NCBI RefSeq assembly: GCF_003259615.1
Contig: NZ_QLLR01000024.1
Coordinates: 1-64,000, forward strand
DNA length: 64,000 bases
Origin: Pedobacter cryoconitis
Lineage (GTDB): Bacteria; Bacteroidota; Bacteroidia; Sphingobacteriales; Sphingobacteriaceae
Direction: 5' to 3'
Shown here: piece after piece, positions 42,947 to 52,923 of the stretch
Layout of the letters: each line of letters begins with the position of its first letter
Numbering within the stretch: the stretch's first letter is position 1
Notes under the pieces: model-generated
Seen by the model: the letters and a program-made list of their open reading frames with translations, nothing else
Told to the model about the DNA's origin: nothing
Database searches by the model: none
Translations under genes and position numbers: made by a program

Positions 42947-43411
42947 ATGAAAAAAACAATCTTATCATTGACTATCCTGGCAGGGCTTTTTGCTGCCTGT
43001 CAGCAGAATAAAACTACAGCGCAAAAAATTGATAGCCTTGCTACCACACCTGACACCAATGCCTCTAAAGCAAAAGCATGTTATGTGTACATTAAAGATA
43101 AAGACACTGTTTCTTTATCACTGATTACTGCAGGAAACGCAGTAGCAGGCAGCTTGAACTATAATTTTTATGAAAAAGATAAAAATGCCGGTACTATCGC
43201 CGGAATAATCAAAGGAGATACCATTATTGCAGACTATACTTTTCAAGCTGAGGGGACAACCTCTTACAGACAAGTTTCATTTATCAAAAAAGGAGATCAG
43301 CTGTTAGAAGGTTACGGCCCAACGCAGGAAACAGATGGCAGAAGAGTATTTACCAATTTAGCAGGCTTAAAATACGGGGATATTACCCTTTCACCAGTAG
43401 CCTGTAAATAA
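42947..43411 (+). CDS. Small lipoprotein, hypothetical
   Basis: 154 aa, lipobox LFAAC (Cys about 18). The mature protein reads like a short beta barrel (CYVYIKDKDTVSLSLITAGNAV, GTIAGIIKGDTIIADYTF). A common Bacteroidota lipoprotein type without known role. It ends at the hairpin shared with the convergent rluA-like gene. Confidence 0.75.
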   Translation: MKKTILSLTILAGLFAACQQNKTTAQKIDSLATTPDTNASKAKACYVYIKDKDTVSLSLITAGNAVAGSLNYNFYEKDKNAGTIAGIIKGDTIIADYTFQAEGTTSYRQVSFIKKGDQLLEGYGPTQETDGRRVFTNLAGLKYGDITLSPVACK

Positions 43412-43415
43412 AAGA

Positions 43416-43449
43416 AACGTTTTGAATCCCTAAAAGGACTCAAAACGTT
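43416..43449. terminator. Hairpin between convergent genes
   Basis: AACGTTTTGAATCC and GGACTCAAAACGTT form a near-perfect 14-bp stem with loop CTAAAA. It spans the last codons of the minus-strand gene ending at 43430, so the stem is partly coding. U-tracts are weak on both sides. Confidence 0.6.
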
Positions 43450-44116
43450 CCCAAAATCCGTCTACAGGAAGTTTGGCAAAGATATTTACCGGTTCTTTTT
43501 TGACCGGATGAAGGAATTGCAACCTTCGGGCGTGTAAACAAATACTTCCTTTACGGCTGCCACGCGGGTAGCCGTATTTATTATCCCCGACAATCGGACA
43601 GCCTAAAGTAGAAAGCTGTACCCTGATCTGATGGGAGCGCCCTGTTAAAGGATCTACCTCAATCAGGTAATATCCGCCCAGTTCACCAAGCAGCCTGTAG
43701 CTTAATTCAGCACGCTGACTCCCCGGAACTTCCGTATTATGCGGCGTAACCACATTTGTTTTTGGATTTTTCACCAGCCAGTGTACCAGGGTCCCCGAAA
43801 TATTAGCCGGACGATTGCGTACAACCGCCCAGTAAGTTTTCTTAACCTCCCTGTTTTTAAAAATGGCATTCATTCTTTCCAGTGCTTTACTTGTTTTCGC
43901 AAATAAGATCACCCCGCTTACCGGGCGGTCTAAACGATGTACCACACCTAAAAATGCACTGTTAGGCTTATTATATTTTTTGGCGATGTACCTTTTCACC
44001 ATATCTTCCAATGGCTCATCGCGAGTTTCATCCACCTGGACAATATCACCTGCACGTTTACAAATCGCGATCAGGTGATTATCTTCGAAAAGTACATCTT
44101 TATCAGTTACCGACAT
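43430..44116 (-). CDS. RluA-family pseudouridine synthase
   Basis: 228 aa. The catalytic motif HRLDRPVSGVILFAKT (Asp in HRLDR) and RSHQIRVQLSTLGCPIVGD are diagnostic of RluA/RluC/RluD enzymes that isomerise uridine in rRNA or tRNA. The N-terminal S4 domain is absent, as in RluA/TruC-like members. The start is 2 bases after the panB stop, forming a two-gene operon. Confidence 0.92.
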   Translation of the reverse strand: MSVTDKDVLFEDNHLIAICKRAGDIVQVDETRDEPLEDMVKRYIAKKYNKPNSAFLGVVHRLDRPVSGVILFAKTSKALERMNAIFKNREVKKTYWAVVRNRPANISGTLVHWLVKNPKTNVVTPHNTEVPGSQRAELSYRLLGELGGYYLIEVDPLTGRSHQIRVQLSTLGCPIVGDNKYGYPRGSRKGSICLHARRLQFLHPVKKEPVNIFAKLPVDGFWERFESF

Positions 44117-44118
44117 TT

Positions 44119-44934
44119 TTAGTATTGCTCTTTTTCATTTGGAAAGTCATTCGCTTTCACATCCTTAATATATGCTTTTGCAGCATCTAAAATTCCGTCA
44201 TATAAATTAATATACTGACGTAAAAAGCGTGGTTTAAAGCCTTTAGTTAAACCGATCATATCGTTTACCACTAAAACCTGTCCATCACAATGCGGTCCTG
44301 CCCCTATTCCGATGACCGGGATATGAAGACTTTCAGACACTTCTTTAGCCAGTGCAGCAGGTATCTTTTCCAATACAATTGCAAAACAACCAGCGTCCTG
44401 TAAAGCCTTTGCATCAAGTTTCAGCTTTTCAGCTTCCTCTTCACCTTTAGCTCTTACAGTATAAGTTCCGAATTTATAGATCGACTGAGGAGTTAAACCT
44501 AAGTGTCCCATTACAGGAATACCCGCAGTAATAATTCTGGAAATAGAATCCACTACTTCAGTACCGCCTTCCAGCTTTACACCGTGAGCACCCGATTCTT
44601 TCATGATTCTGATCGCAGAGCTTAAAGCTTCTTTTGAATTGCCCTGGTAAGAACCAAAAGGAAGATCCACTACGACAAAAGCGCGCGTTGCACCTCTAAC
44701 GACACCCTGGGCATGATAAATCATCTGGTCCAGTGTAATCGGCAAAGTAGTTTCATGGCCCGCCATTACGTTTGAAGCTGAATCACCAACCAATAAAACA
44801 TCAAGTCCTGCATCATCCAGAACCGTAGCCATAGAATAATCATAAGCAGTTAACATCGATATTTTTTCACCACTCTGTTTCATTGCTTGCAGAATGTGGG
44901 TTGTAATACGCTTTACTTCTTTGTGTATAGACAT
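44119..44934 (-). CDS. panB: 3-methyl-2-oxobutanoate hydroxymethyltransferase
   Basis: 271 aa. First step of pantothenate synthesis, adding a hydroxymethyl group to ketoisovalerate. PanB motifs: [54 protein letters not shown] and the catalytic Glu in [12 protein letters not shown] -7 element TAATTTTG lies upstream at 44956-44963. Confidence 0.97.
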   Translation of the reverse strand: MSIHKEVKRITTHILQAMKQSGEKISMLTAYDYSMATVLDDAGLDVLLVGDSASNVMAGHETTLPITLDQMIYHAQGVVRGATRAFVVVDLPFGSYQGNSKEALSSAIRIMKESGAHGVKLEGGTEVVDSISRIITAGIPVMGHLGLTPQSIYKFGTYTVRAKGEEEAEKLKLDAKALQDAGCFAIVLEKIPAALAKEVSESLHIPVIGIGAGPHCDGQVLVVNDMIGLTKGFKPRFLRQYINLYDGILDAAKAYIKDVKANDFPNEKEQY

Positions 44935-45067
44935 AAATTTATGCTTTTAGGGGAGCAAAATTAGGGTATTCAATTGAGAAAATTACCCTAAAACCAATTA
45001 TATACGGCATATCGAACGTAACAATTCAATCCTGATAAAAAAAATATGGATTTAAAGATGAAAAAGC

Positions 45068-45075
45068 TATCTTTG
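45068..45075 (+). promoter_or_regulatory. -7 element upstream of carA
   Basis: TATCTTTG, exact TAnnTTTG. Transcription would start near 45081 and give a leader of about 113 bases before carA, containing a CCCG...CGGG hairpin (45079-45092) and a 38-codon open frame. Confidence 0.55.
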
Positions 45076-45084
45076 TATCCCGAA

Positions 45085-45201
45085 ATGAACGGGTTAAACA
45101 ACAACACATTTGTTAATCAATATAGCGACCTCAAAACCGCAAATCTTCATTCATTAATCCCTTTTTTAAACTTTATTTTTCATTTTAATTACGATGACTA
45201 A
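45085..45201 (+). CDS. Possible upstream open reading frame overlapping carA
   Basis: An ATG at 45085, three or four bases after the predicted transcription start, opens 38 codons rich in Asn, Phe and Leu. The stop TAA at 45199-45201 lies inside the first carA codons, an 8-base overlap. It encodes no Arg codon run. It may be a leader peptide coupling translation to carA, or a chance frame. Confidence 0.25.
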   Translation: MNGLNNNTFVNQYSDLKTANLHSLIPFLNFIFHFNYDD

Positions 45202-46306
45202 CTACACCAAGTTACCTGCTATCCTGTTATTGGCTGACGGTACTGTTTACCACGGTAAAGCTGCCGGAAAGATTGGTACAACGACAGGAGAGATTTGTTT
45301 CAATACAGGAATGACAGGTTATCAGGAAATTTTCACTGATCCATCTTATTTCGGACAAATCATGGTCACTACGAATGCCCATATTGGTAATTATGGAATT
45401 CATAAAGAAGAAATCGAATCTGATTCGATTAAGATTGCAGGTCTGGTTTGCAAAAATTACAACATCGGCTATAGCCGTAAAGAAGCAAATGAATCTATAC
45501 AGGATTATTTCCAGGATGAAAACATCGTTGGAATTTCTGATATTGATACCCGTGCTTTAGTAAGGAAAATCAGAGATCAGGGAGCAATGAATGCGATTAT
45601 CTCTTCTGAAATCACTGACATCGAAGAACTGAAAGCTAAATTGGCACAAGTACCTTCTATGGACGGATTGGAACTGTCTTCACAGGTTTCTACCAAAGAA
45701 CCATATTTCTATGGTTCACCAGATGCGACTTATAAAGTAGCTACGCTGGATTTTGGAATCAAGAAAAACACTTTACGTAACTTCGACGAAAGAGACTTAT
45801 ACGTACAGGTTTTCCCTGCAAAAACTACTTTTGAAGAAATGGATAAATGGGGAGCTGATGCTTACTTTGTGTCTAACGGCCCTGGTGATCCATCGGCCAT
45901 GCCTTATGCCATTGAAACTGTTAAACAAATCCTGGCTTCAGATAAACCACTTTTCGGTATCTGTTTAGGTCACCAGTTATTAGCACAAGCTAACGGAATT
46001 GGTACGATGAAAATGTTTAACGGCCACAGGGGATTAAACCACCCGGTAAAAAATATTATTAAAAACCATTGCGAAGTAACTTCTCAAAATCACGGTTTCG
46101 GTGTAATTCCGGAAGAAGTAAGAAGTTCTGACAAAGTGGAAATTACCCATATCAACTTAAATGATCAGTCGATCGAAGGAATTCGTGTAAAAGGTAAAAA
46201 AGCATTCTCGGTACAGTACCACCCTGAATCTTCTCCTGGCCCGCATGATTCACGTTATCTGTTTGATGACTTTGTGAAGCTGATCAAAGGTGAAATAAGC
46301 TGGTAG
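45194..46306 (+). CDS. carA: Carbamoyl-phosphate synthase small subunit
   Basis: 370 aa. The N-terminal CPSase domain (LLLADGTVYHGKAAG, NTGMTGYQEIFTDPSY) is followed by a class I glutamine amidotransferase with catalytic Cys in LFGICLGHQLLA and His/Glu in VQYHPESSPGPHD. It supplies ammonia for carbamoyl phosphate used in pyrimidine and arginine synthesis. No carB follows directly, so the large subunit lies elsewhere. The 113-base leader may regulate it. Confidence 0.97.
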   Translation: MTNYTKLPAILLLADGTVYHGKAAGKIGTTTGEICFNTGMTGYQEIFTDPSYFGQIMVTTNAHIGNYGIHKEEIESDSIKIAGLVCKNYNIGYSRKEANESIQDYFQDENIVGISDIDTRALVRKIRDQGAMNAIISSEITDIEELKAKLAQVPSMDGLELSSQVSTKEPYFYGSPDATYKVATLDFGIKKNTLRNFDERDLYVQVFPAKTTFEEMDKWGADAYFVSNGPGDPSAMPYAIETVKQILASDKPLFGICLGHQLLAQANGIGTMKMFNGHRGLNHPVKNIIKNHCEVTSQNHGFGVIPEEVRSSDKVEITHINLNDQSIEGIRVKGKKAFSVQYHPESSPGPHDSRYLFDDFVKLIKGEISW

Positions 46307-46351
46307 ACTGGTAATCACCGGTTCTAACCATCATTTTACCGACATTTTAAG

Positions 46352-46379
46352 AAAGGATTGAGTCACATCAATCCTTTTT
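46352..46379 (+). terminator. Intrinsic terminator of carA
   Basis: AAAGGATTGA and TCAATCCTTT form a 10-bp stem with loop GTCACA and further Ts. It overlaps an in-frame ATG at 46358 and so supports a later start (46406) for the next gene. Confidence 0.9.
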
Positions 46380-46405
46380 ACATTAAACCTTGTTACATTT
46401 ATCTC

Positions 46406-47173
46406 ATGGATAAAACGAATACCATTATCAGTGTCCGTAATCTGGTAAAAAACTATGCTGATTTCACAGCAGTCAAAGGGATTAGTTTCGATGTCTATGA
46501 AAATGAGATTTTCGGACTGCTTGGCCCTAACGGTGCAGGAAAAACGACTACTTTAGAAATCATTGAAACACTTCGGGAAAAAACTTCCGGAGAAATTACA
46601 GTAGATGGATTTTCTGTAGATAAAGATGCCAATGAAATCAAAAGGATTATTGGCGTACAACTACAGGCTGCGGGTTATTACCCCAATCTGAACCTGGTGG
46701 AACTTATGGAGCTTTTTGCTGGTCTTTATGGCGTGGACATCAAACCGATGGAAATGCTGGAGAAAGTAAACCTTCAGGATAAAGCCAAAGCAAAATTTAA
46801 AGCCCTTTCCGGCGGACAGAAACAACGCTTCTCTATTGCGACAACTTTACTGAACTCTCCCAAGATCATTTTCCTGGACGAGCCGACCACAGGACTCGAT
46901 CCTCAGGCACGCCGTAATTTGTGGGACCTGATTATCGACATCAGGAACAATGGAACTACGGTTGTGCTCACTACCCACTATATGGATGAAGCAGAACAAC
47001 TATGTGACCGCGTAGCTTTCGTAGAGCACGGAGAAATCATTGCGCTGGATACTCCGGACAACCTGATTGACCAGTTAATCAACAGCGGATTCGAAAGAAA
47101 AAAAGAAGTTAAAAAAGCTAACCTCGAAGATGTATTTATCAATCTTACAGGCCAGGAATGGCGTGAAGGCTAA
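46406..47173 (+). CDS. ABC transporter ATP-binding protein (ABC-2 type)
   Basis: About 255 aa from the ATG at 46406; an earlier ATG at 46358 is inside the carA terminator. Walker A GPNGAGKTT, Q-loop VQLQAAGYYPNL, signature LSGGQKQR, Walker B IIFLDEPTTGLD and the H-loop TTHYMDEAEQ are complete. The C-terminal tail LEDVFINLTG is typical of ABC-2 exporters for drugs or lipids. The permease starts on the base after its stop. Confidence 0.93.
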   Translation: MDKTNTIISVRNLVKNYADFTAVKGISFDVYENEIFGLLGPNGAGKTTTLEIIETLREKTSGEITVDGFSVDKDANEIKRIIGVQLQAAGYYPNLNLVELMELFAGLYGVDIKPMEMLEKVNLQDKAKAKFKALSGGQKQRFSIATTLLNSPKIIFLDEPTTGLDPQARRNLWDLIIDIRNNGTTVVLTTHYMDEAEQLCDRVAFVEHGEIIALDTPDNLIDQLINSGFERKKEVKKANLEDVFINLTGQEWREG

Positions 47174-48277
47174 ATGAGCTCAAAAATGAACAAATCATAT
47201 AACAATACTAAAGCCACGCTGGCTCTTGCCAAAGCAAGTTTCAGGTCTATTACCCGCAGCCCGTCGGCTGTAGTTTTCACGCTTGCCTTTCCACTTATTT
47301 TTATTCTTGTATTTGGTTTTCTGGGTGGCGGAGGAGTTAAATTAGATCTTGCTGTAGCACCGGGCTCAGATATGCAGAATCCGGTTATTATTGCCCTGCA
47401 ACATACCTCTGTAATCCATTTAATTACTGATCAAAGTGATATTGAGCTACACCAGCGGTTAGAAAAAGGAACAATTGCCGGGGTAATTGATGTCCACAAA
47501 AACATTGTGGATCAACCCGCTTATTTAGCAAACGTAAAATATACCTCTGCCTCGATGGATAAAGGAAATATCCTGAAGTCGATTTTAAACAACCTGATGT
47601 ACACTTTAAATACGAAAGATTTAAAGCCATCGGTAGCAGAATTAAAAGAAAGTACTGTACATGGCAGAACTTACCGGACTATAGATTTTATCCTGCCCGG
47701 ACAGCTCGGTTTCTCTTTATTGAGTACCGGTGTTTTCGGAACAGCCTTTGTCTTTTTCAGCCTGAGACAAACACTGGTAATCAAACGTTTTTTTGCCACT
47801 CCGGTAAAAAGATCGAGTATTATCCTGGGTGAAGGGCTGGCCAGAATAGGTTTCGCGTTGATAGGAGCCTTATTTATTATCCTGATCGGCCATTTCTTTT
47901 TCCATTTCACACTCATCCATGGGGTCACGACGGTGATTAATATGCTCCTGCTGTCCACTATTGGTGTCATCGTGTTTATGGGCTTCGGTTTTGTCGTTTC
48001 TGGTATTGCAAAAAGTGAAAGTACGATCCCTCCTATCTCAAATATTATTACCTTACCACAATTTTTATTATCTGGTACGTTCTTCTCTATAGAGAACTTC
48101 CCAAACTGGCTGCAACCAATTAGCAGGGCCTTACCACTCACCTATCTGAATGATGCGATGAGACAGGTTGCTTTTGAAGGTGCCGGACTATGGGATGTGA
48201 AGCAACAGATTTTAATCATGGTGATCTGGGGAATAGGAATATACGCGGTAGCGGTAAAGGTATTCAAGTGGGAATAA
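47174..48277 (+). CDS. ABC-2 type transporter permease
   Basis: 367 aa. One N-terminal transmembrane helix (~25-47), an extracytoplasmic loop of ~130 residues, and five more helices in the C-terminal half (LGFSLLSTGVFGTAFVFF, then FALIGALFIILIGHFF). The ABC-2 motif PLTYLNDAMRQVAFEG is near the end. It partners the ATPase upstream. Cargo unknown. Confidence 0.9.
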   Translation: MSSKMNKSYNNTKATLALAKASFRSITRSPSAVVFTLAFPLIFILVFGFLGGGGVKLDLAVAPGSDMQNPVIIALQHTSVIHLITDQSDIELHQRLEKGTIAGVIDVHKNIVDQPAYLANVKYTSASMDKGNILKSILNNLMYTLNTKDLKPSVAELKESTVHGRTYRTIDFILPGQLGFSLLSTGVFGTAFVFFSLRQTLVIKRFFATPVKRSSIILGEGLARIGFALIGALFIILIGHFFFHFTLIHGVTTVINMLLLSTIGVIVFMGFGFVVSGIAKSESTIPPISNIITLPQFLLSGTFFSIENFPNWLQPISRALPLTYLNDAMRQVAFEGAGLWDVKQQILIMVIWGIGIYAVAVKVFKWE

Positions 48278-48317
48278 AATTATAGGGAAATCAATCCTGA
48301 TAATTTATAATTTTATT
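48276..48317 (+). terminator. AT-rich hairpin before eno
   Basis: AAAATTATA (48276-48284) pairs with TATAATTTT (48306-48314) across a 21-base loop, followed by ATTTT. Low GC makes it a weak terminator candidate. Confidence 0.4.
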
Positions 48318-48318
48318 T

Positions 48319-48326
48319 TAACTTTG
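48319..48326 (+). promoter_or_regulatory. -7 element of eno (TAACTTTG)
   Basis: Exact TAnnTTTG, 61 bases before the start. An AAGGAGAT stretch follows at about 48358-48365 but is too far from the ATG to act as a normal ribosome-binding site. Confidence 0.55.
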
Positions 48327-48327
48327 A

Positions 48328-49680
<1,353 letters not shown>

Positions 49681-49706
49681 GCTGGGTTTCCAGTTTTAGC
49701 ATAGAA

Positions 49707-49737
49707 AGCATAGTCGGAAACGGCTATGCTTTTTTAT
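49707..49737 (+). terminator. Intrinsic terminator of eno
   Basis: AGCATAG and CTATGCT with a 10-base partly paired loop (TCGGAAACGG), followed by TTTTTTATTTT. The next gene's -7 element begins 12 bases later. Confidence 0.85.
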
Positions 49738-49748
49738 TTTATAATTTA

Positions 49749-49756
49749 TATCTTTG
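49749..49756 (+). promoter_or_regulatory. -7 element five bases before the DivIC/FtsB-like gene
   Basis: TATCTTTG matches TAnnTTTG and ends at 49756; the start codon is 49762-49764. The mRNA would be leaderless or nearly so. Confidence 0.55.
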
Positions 49757-49761
49757 TTTAT

Positions 49762-50061
49762 ATGAACAGATTACTGGAAATCTTTCGCAACAAGTACTTT
49801 CTCTCTACTGCTGCATTTGCAGTATGGATGTTATTCTTTGATAAGAATGATATGCTCTCTCAATATGAGTACCGCACAGAAGTACACAAGCTGCAGGAAG
49901 AAAAAGATTTCTATGAAAAACAAACTGCCCAGGTGAAAAAAGATCTTAACGAGCTAAACACCAATCTGAATACCGCAGAGAAGTTTGCAAGAGAAAAATA
50001 CTTCATGAAAAAAGACAATGAAGATGTTTTTGTAATTATTAAAGAAACCCCTAAAGACTAA
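49762..50061 (+). CDS. Septum formation initiator protein (DivIC/FtsB family)
   Basis: 99 aa from the ATG at 49762; an upstream ATG at 49726 lies in the eno terminator. One transmembrane helix (~11-28, FLSTAAFAVWMLFFDK) is followed by a periplasmic coiled coil (~35-75) and the conserved AREKYFMKKDNEDVFVI end. This is the plan of FtsB/DivIC, which joins FtsL and FtsQ at the division site. It sits downstream of eno as ftsB does in Gammaproteobacteria, a conserved pairing. Confidence 0.9.
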   Translation: MNRLLEIFRNKYFLSTAAFAVWMLFFDKNDMLSQYEYRTEVHKLQEEKDFYEKQTAQVKKDLNELNTNLNTAEKFAREKYFMKKDNEDVFVIIKETPKD

Positions 50062-50071
50062 ATTCAGCTTT

Positions 50072-50683
50072 CTAATAGCCGAATCTAGGCAACGTCAGTT
50101 TATAACGAACCACGACTATTCTCAGCGCGAAGATAAAGCCGATCACCAATACCTTTGCCACATCTGCTTTCAGGTTAAAAAACAATAAAGTAAAATATAA
50201 GATCCCTCCCAGAATACAGGCCGTAGCATAAATCTCTTTTTTAAAGATCAAAGGAATTGTATTCAGCAAGGTATCCCTGATTACACCGCCAAAACAACCT
50301 GTAATTGTACCCAGCGCAATACAAATCCCCGGACTCAGACCAAAGGCTATCCCTTTTTGAATTCCCAGGATTGTAAAGAGCCCAAGCCCCATCGAGTCAA
50401 ACAAGAATAGTGTCACTGTAAACCGCTTCCGATGTCTTTTCAAAACTATAGTGAGCAGTGAGGTGACCAGGATCAGTAAACAGTAATTTACATCCCTCAT
50501 CCATTTAACCGGGGTATCACCCAAAAGCAAATCCCTGACCGTTCCCCCGCCAATAGAAGTTACAAAAGCGATGATCAGTACACCAAAAGGATCAAGCCGC
50601 CGCTGTATAGCAGAAAATGAACCTGAGATCGCAAAAGCGATGGTCCCTAAAATTTCTATAACCTGAGAGGTAGTGAATTCCAT
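50072..50683 (-). CDS. TRIC-family (UPF0126, YicG-like) cation channel protein
   Basis: 203 aa with seven predicted transmembrane helices built from two repeats. Each repeat has a glycine-rich bend: SIGGGTVRDLLLG (~42) and GCFGGVIRDTLLN (~130). Bacterial TRIC proteins form trimeric potassium/sodium channels. The two-base-resolution layout with the next gene (13 bases apart) suggests co-transcription with the large membrane protein upstream. Confidence 0.92.
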   Translation of the reverse strand: MEFTTSQVIEILGTIAFAISGSFSAIQRRLDPFGVLIIAFVTSIGGGTVRDLLLGDTPVKWMRDVNYCLLILVTSLLTIVLKRHRKRFTVTLFLFDSMGLGLFTILGIQKGIAFGLSPGICIALGTITGCFGGVIRDTLLNTIPLIFKKEIYATACILGGILYFTLLFFNLKADVAKVLVIGFIFALRIVVVRYKLTLPRFGY

Positions 50684-50696
50684 AAATTAACCTTTA

Positions 50697-52778
50697 TTAC
50701 AGCGCCGAATTTCTTTTACGTACAAACCATTCTATACTCAGCATGACCATAATCAGCACAAATAAACTTTTTAAATTGATCAGTTCCTCATACTTTCGAT
50801 CCTCATAACTCAGTGTTTTCAACTGGTTACTCTGAATCAGGTCATCCTTAATTTTTAAAAGCTGGTCTGGAAGATACAATTTTCCATTGGTCTGGTTAGC
50901 TAACTGATATAATAATTGATGATTTGCCAGCGTCTGCTGAAATTCGGCAGTAAGGGTATTTACAAAAAAGGTTCCTTTGTCCTGATAATGCTGATTTCCC
51001 AATGTAGTATTGGCAGTATAGCTGTACTTGCCCGGTGGCAATACACCTGCATCCAGCTGATAAGAGGATTCATATTTTGAGAACGTGAAGTTATACGTTT
51101 TACCCTTTTCATCTTTTAATAGTAAATTGACATCCGGCGTATTTACTGGCTGATAACTATCATTGTATAATGAAGCGTTCAGCACTACCCGGTCATTCTC
51201 TTCAAAAGTATTTTTAACCGGCCTGACTTTAAATTTCCGCTTATCATCCTTCACAGAAAGATATTGTACTATTTTACCCACCAGGTCATTGAATACCGGG
51301 GTCTGCGGGTTTTCACGGGCTTCTGACAGCTTCCACTTCCATAAACCCTCCCCAATCAGATACCCGGTCTTACGGCCATTGTCATTCATAAAAAACAGCT
51401 GCGGACGATCAGTTTTTATTTTGCCATTGCGCTGATCCAGTACAACCTGCTGGTTTCCCAAAATTTTAAACACGCCCGCTGGTGACTGTAAAGCATCAAA
51501 ATTTTCAATGACTTTACGCGAAGCCGGATCTAAATCAAAAACAGACAGGTTTGGATCGATAGCACTATATTGATATTGAGGAGCCGCATTTCCAGAAAAA
51601 TTAACCTGTTGCTGTACCTGATTAAACCTGCCCGGATTACTTTGCATGCCTACAACATACCAAAGCGGAACTTTCGCGGTCTTTGTTTTCGCCAGAAAGG
51701 CACTTCCATCAAATTGACTATCGGGCAATTGATAAAGAATGATCAATCCATAAGCCTGCGGGTCAATCTTCAACAACGCATCATTTAAAACTACTGAAAC
51801 CTCATGATGTTTATTCAACCCGATGGCCTGTTTTAAAGCTGCCACATCCGGATGCGGACCAGCCGCAGCAATCAATATCTTTTGACGTTCATCAATCACA
51901 TCAACCAGGGTCTGATAAACATTATTTTTGATGGAGATTTCCTGAGCAACCGGGGCCAATGAAACAACATATTGATGCTGACCAACTTTTGAAGCTTTTA
52001 AATTCACCGGTATGTTTTTCGAAAATTGAGCTGCATTTACCTGTACAGTTTTCTCATACACCTTTTTCCCATCTTCGAGTACTGTCAGCCGGATTGGTAT
52101 CCCCTCACACTGAAATGCCTGTACCTGCACCTCCATCCTGAAATCATTATCCAGGTAAACCAGATCGTTAACATTTACAGCACTGACTAATATATCTTTT
52201 TTAGGGATAGTGTCCCCCAGCGCTATCGTATAAACCGGCGCCTTGAGCAGTGCCAGCTCCTGTACCGGATTCCCGCCCCGGTTAAAAATTCCGTCAGTAG
52301 CTATAATCACCGCTCCGACGTTTTTATTAATTAATTCATCATTTAGTTTATTGATCAGTTGTGCAGCGTTGGTAAGTTTCCCTTTATAGCCAAAATCAAG
52401 CCCTTTAACCACACGATCACTAAAACTATAACCTCTTACCTCATATTTTTCTGATAGTTCTGCCTGAAGCTGCTGCAGCGATTTTCTATATTTGATAGTA
52501 TCAAATCCTGCAGGCCTGAAAGCCGCAATAGAGGCAGAGTTATCTTGTGCGATGACCACAATCGGTTTCTCGAGCGTATAACTCGTTTGTTTAATCAGCG
52601 GGGAAAATAAAAGCCATAAGATCAAAGTGAGCGTTACCGTCCTGATTACCGCCAAACCTATATTGACCGGACGGGTCAGGTTTGAATTTTTCCCATAGAG
52701 CAACCATGCGAAAAATAAACCAGCTGCCAGACAGCCGGAAAATGCAAGGAAACTATAGAAATTAAAGGTGTCGTTCAT
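50697..52778 (-). CDS. Large Bacteroidota membrane protein with VWA-like region
   Basis: 693 aa. Two transmembrane helices at ~8-25 and ~38-60, a periplasmic region beginning IVVIAQDNSASIAAF that resembles a degenerate von Willebrand A metal site (D-x-S-x-S), an Ig-like domain (~190-290), a Rossmann-like segment (~305-420, ILIAAAGPHPDVAAL), and a last helix (~670-688) followed by RKRNS. I know no function; homologues in Bacteroidota sit near BatA-type VWA proteins. It may be a surface or envelope scaffold. Confidence 0.7.
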   Translation of the reverse strand: MNDTFNFYSFLAFSGCLAAGLFFAWLLYGKNSNLTRPVNIGLAVIRTVTLTLILWLLFSPLIKQTSYTLEKPIVVIAQDNSASIAAFRPAGFDTIKYRKSLQQLQAELSEKYEVRGYSFSDRVVKGLDFGYKGKLTNAAQLINKLNDELINKNVGAVIIATDGIFNRGGNPVQELALLKAPVYTIALGDTIPKKDILVSAVNVNDLVYLDNDFRMEVQVQAFQCEGIPIRLTVLEDGKKVYEKTVQVNAAQFSKNIPVNLKASKVGQHQYVVSLAPVAQEISIKNNVYQTLVDVIDERQKILIAAAGPHPDVAALKQAIGLNKHHEVSVVLNDALLKIDPQAYGLIILYQLPDSQFDGSAFLAKTKTAKVPLWYVVGMQSNPGRFNQVQQQVNFSGNAAPQYQYSAIDPNLSVFDLDPASRKVIENFDALQSPAGVFKILGNQQVVLDQRNGKIKTDRPQLFFMNDNGRKTGYLIGEGLWKWKLSEARENPQTPVFNDLVGKIVQYLSVKDDKRKFKVRPVKNTFEENDRVVLNASLYNDSYQPVNTPDVNLLLKDEKGKTYNFTFSKYESSYQLDAGVLPPGKYSYTANTTLGNQHYQDKGTFFVNTLTAEFQQTLANHQLLYQLANQTNGKLYLPDQLLKIKDDLIQSNQLKTLSYEDRKYEELINLKSLFVLIMVMLSIEWFVRKRNSAL

Positions 52779-52854
52779 AGGTCAGCCTAAAGATGCTGAT
52801 TTTTTAAAAACTGACTGCATAATTCTTAGAAAAAACCAAATTTCACGTCAATGA

Positions 52855-52900
52855 AAAAGGGTGAAAAGCCTTCCTGTAACAGAAATATTTTCACCCTTTT
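52855..52900 (-). terminator. Intrinsic terminator of fabG
   Basis: AAAAGGGTGAAAA (52855-52867) and TTTTCACCCTTTT (52888-52900) form a 13-bp stem; on the minus strand Ts follow (TTTTTCATTG). Confidence 0.82.
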
Positions 52901-52923
52901 AAAATAATATTTAAGGAATAAGC

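Noticed and set aside
47671-48141. 156-residue minus-strand open frame inside the ABC-2 permease gene
   Set aside because: Antisense shadow of membrane helices; no start context or family match.
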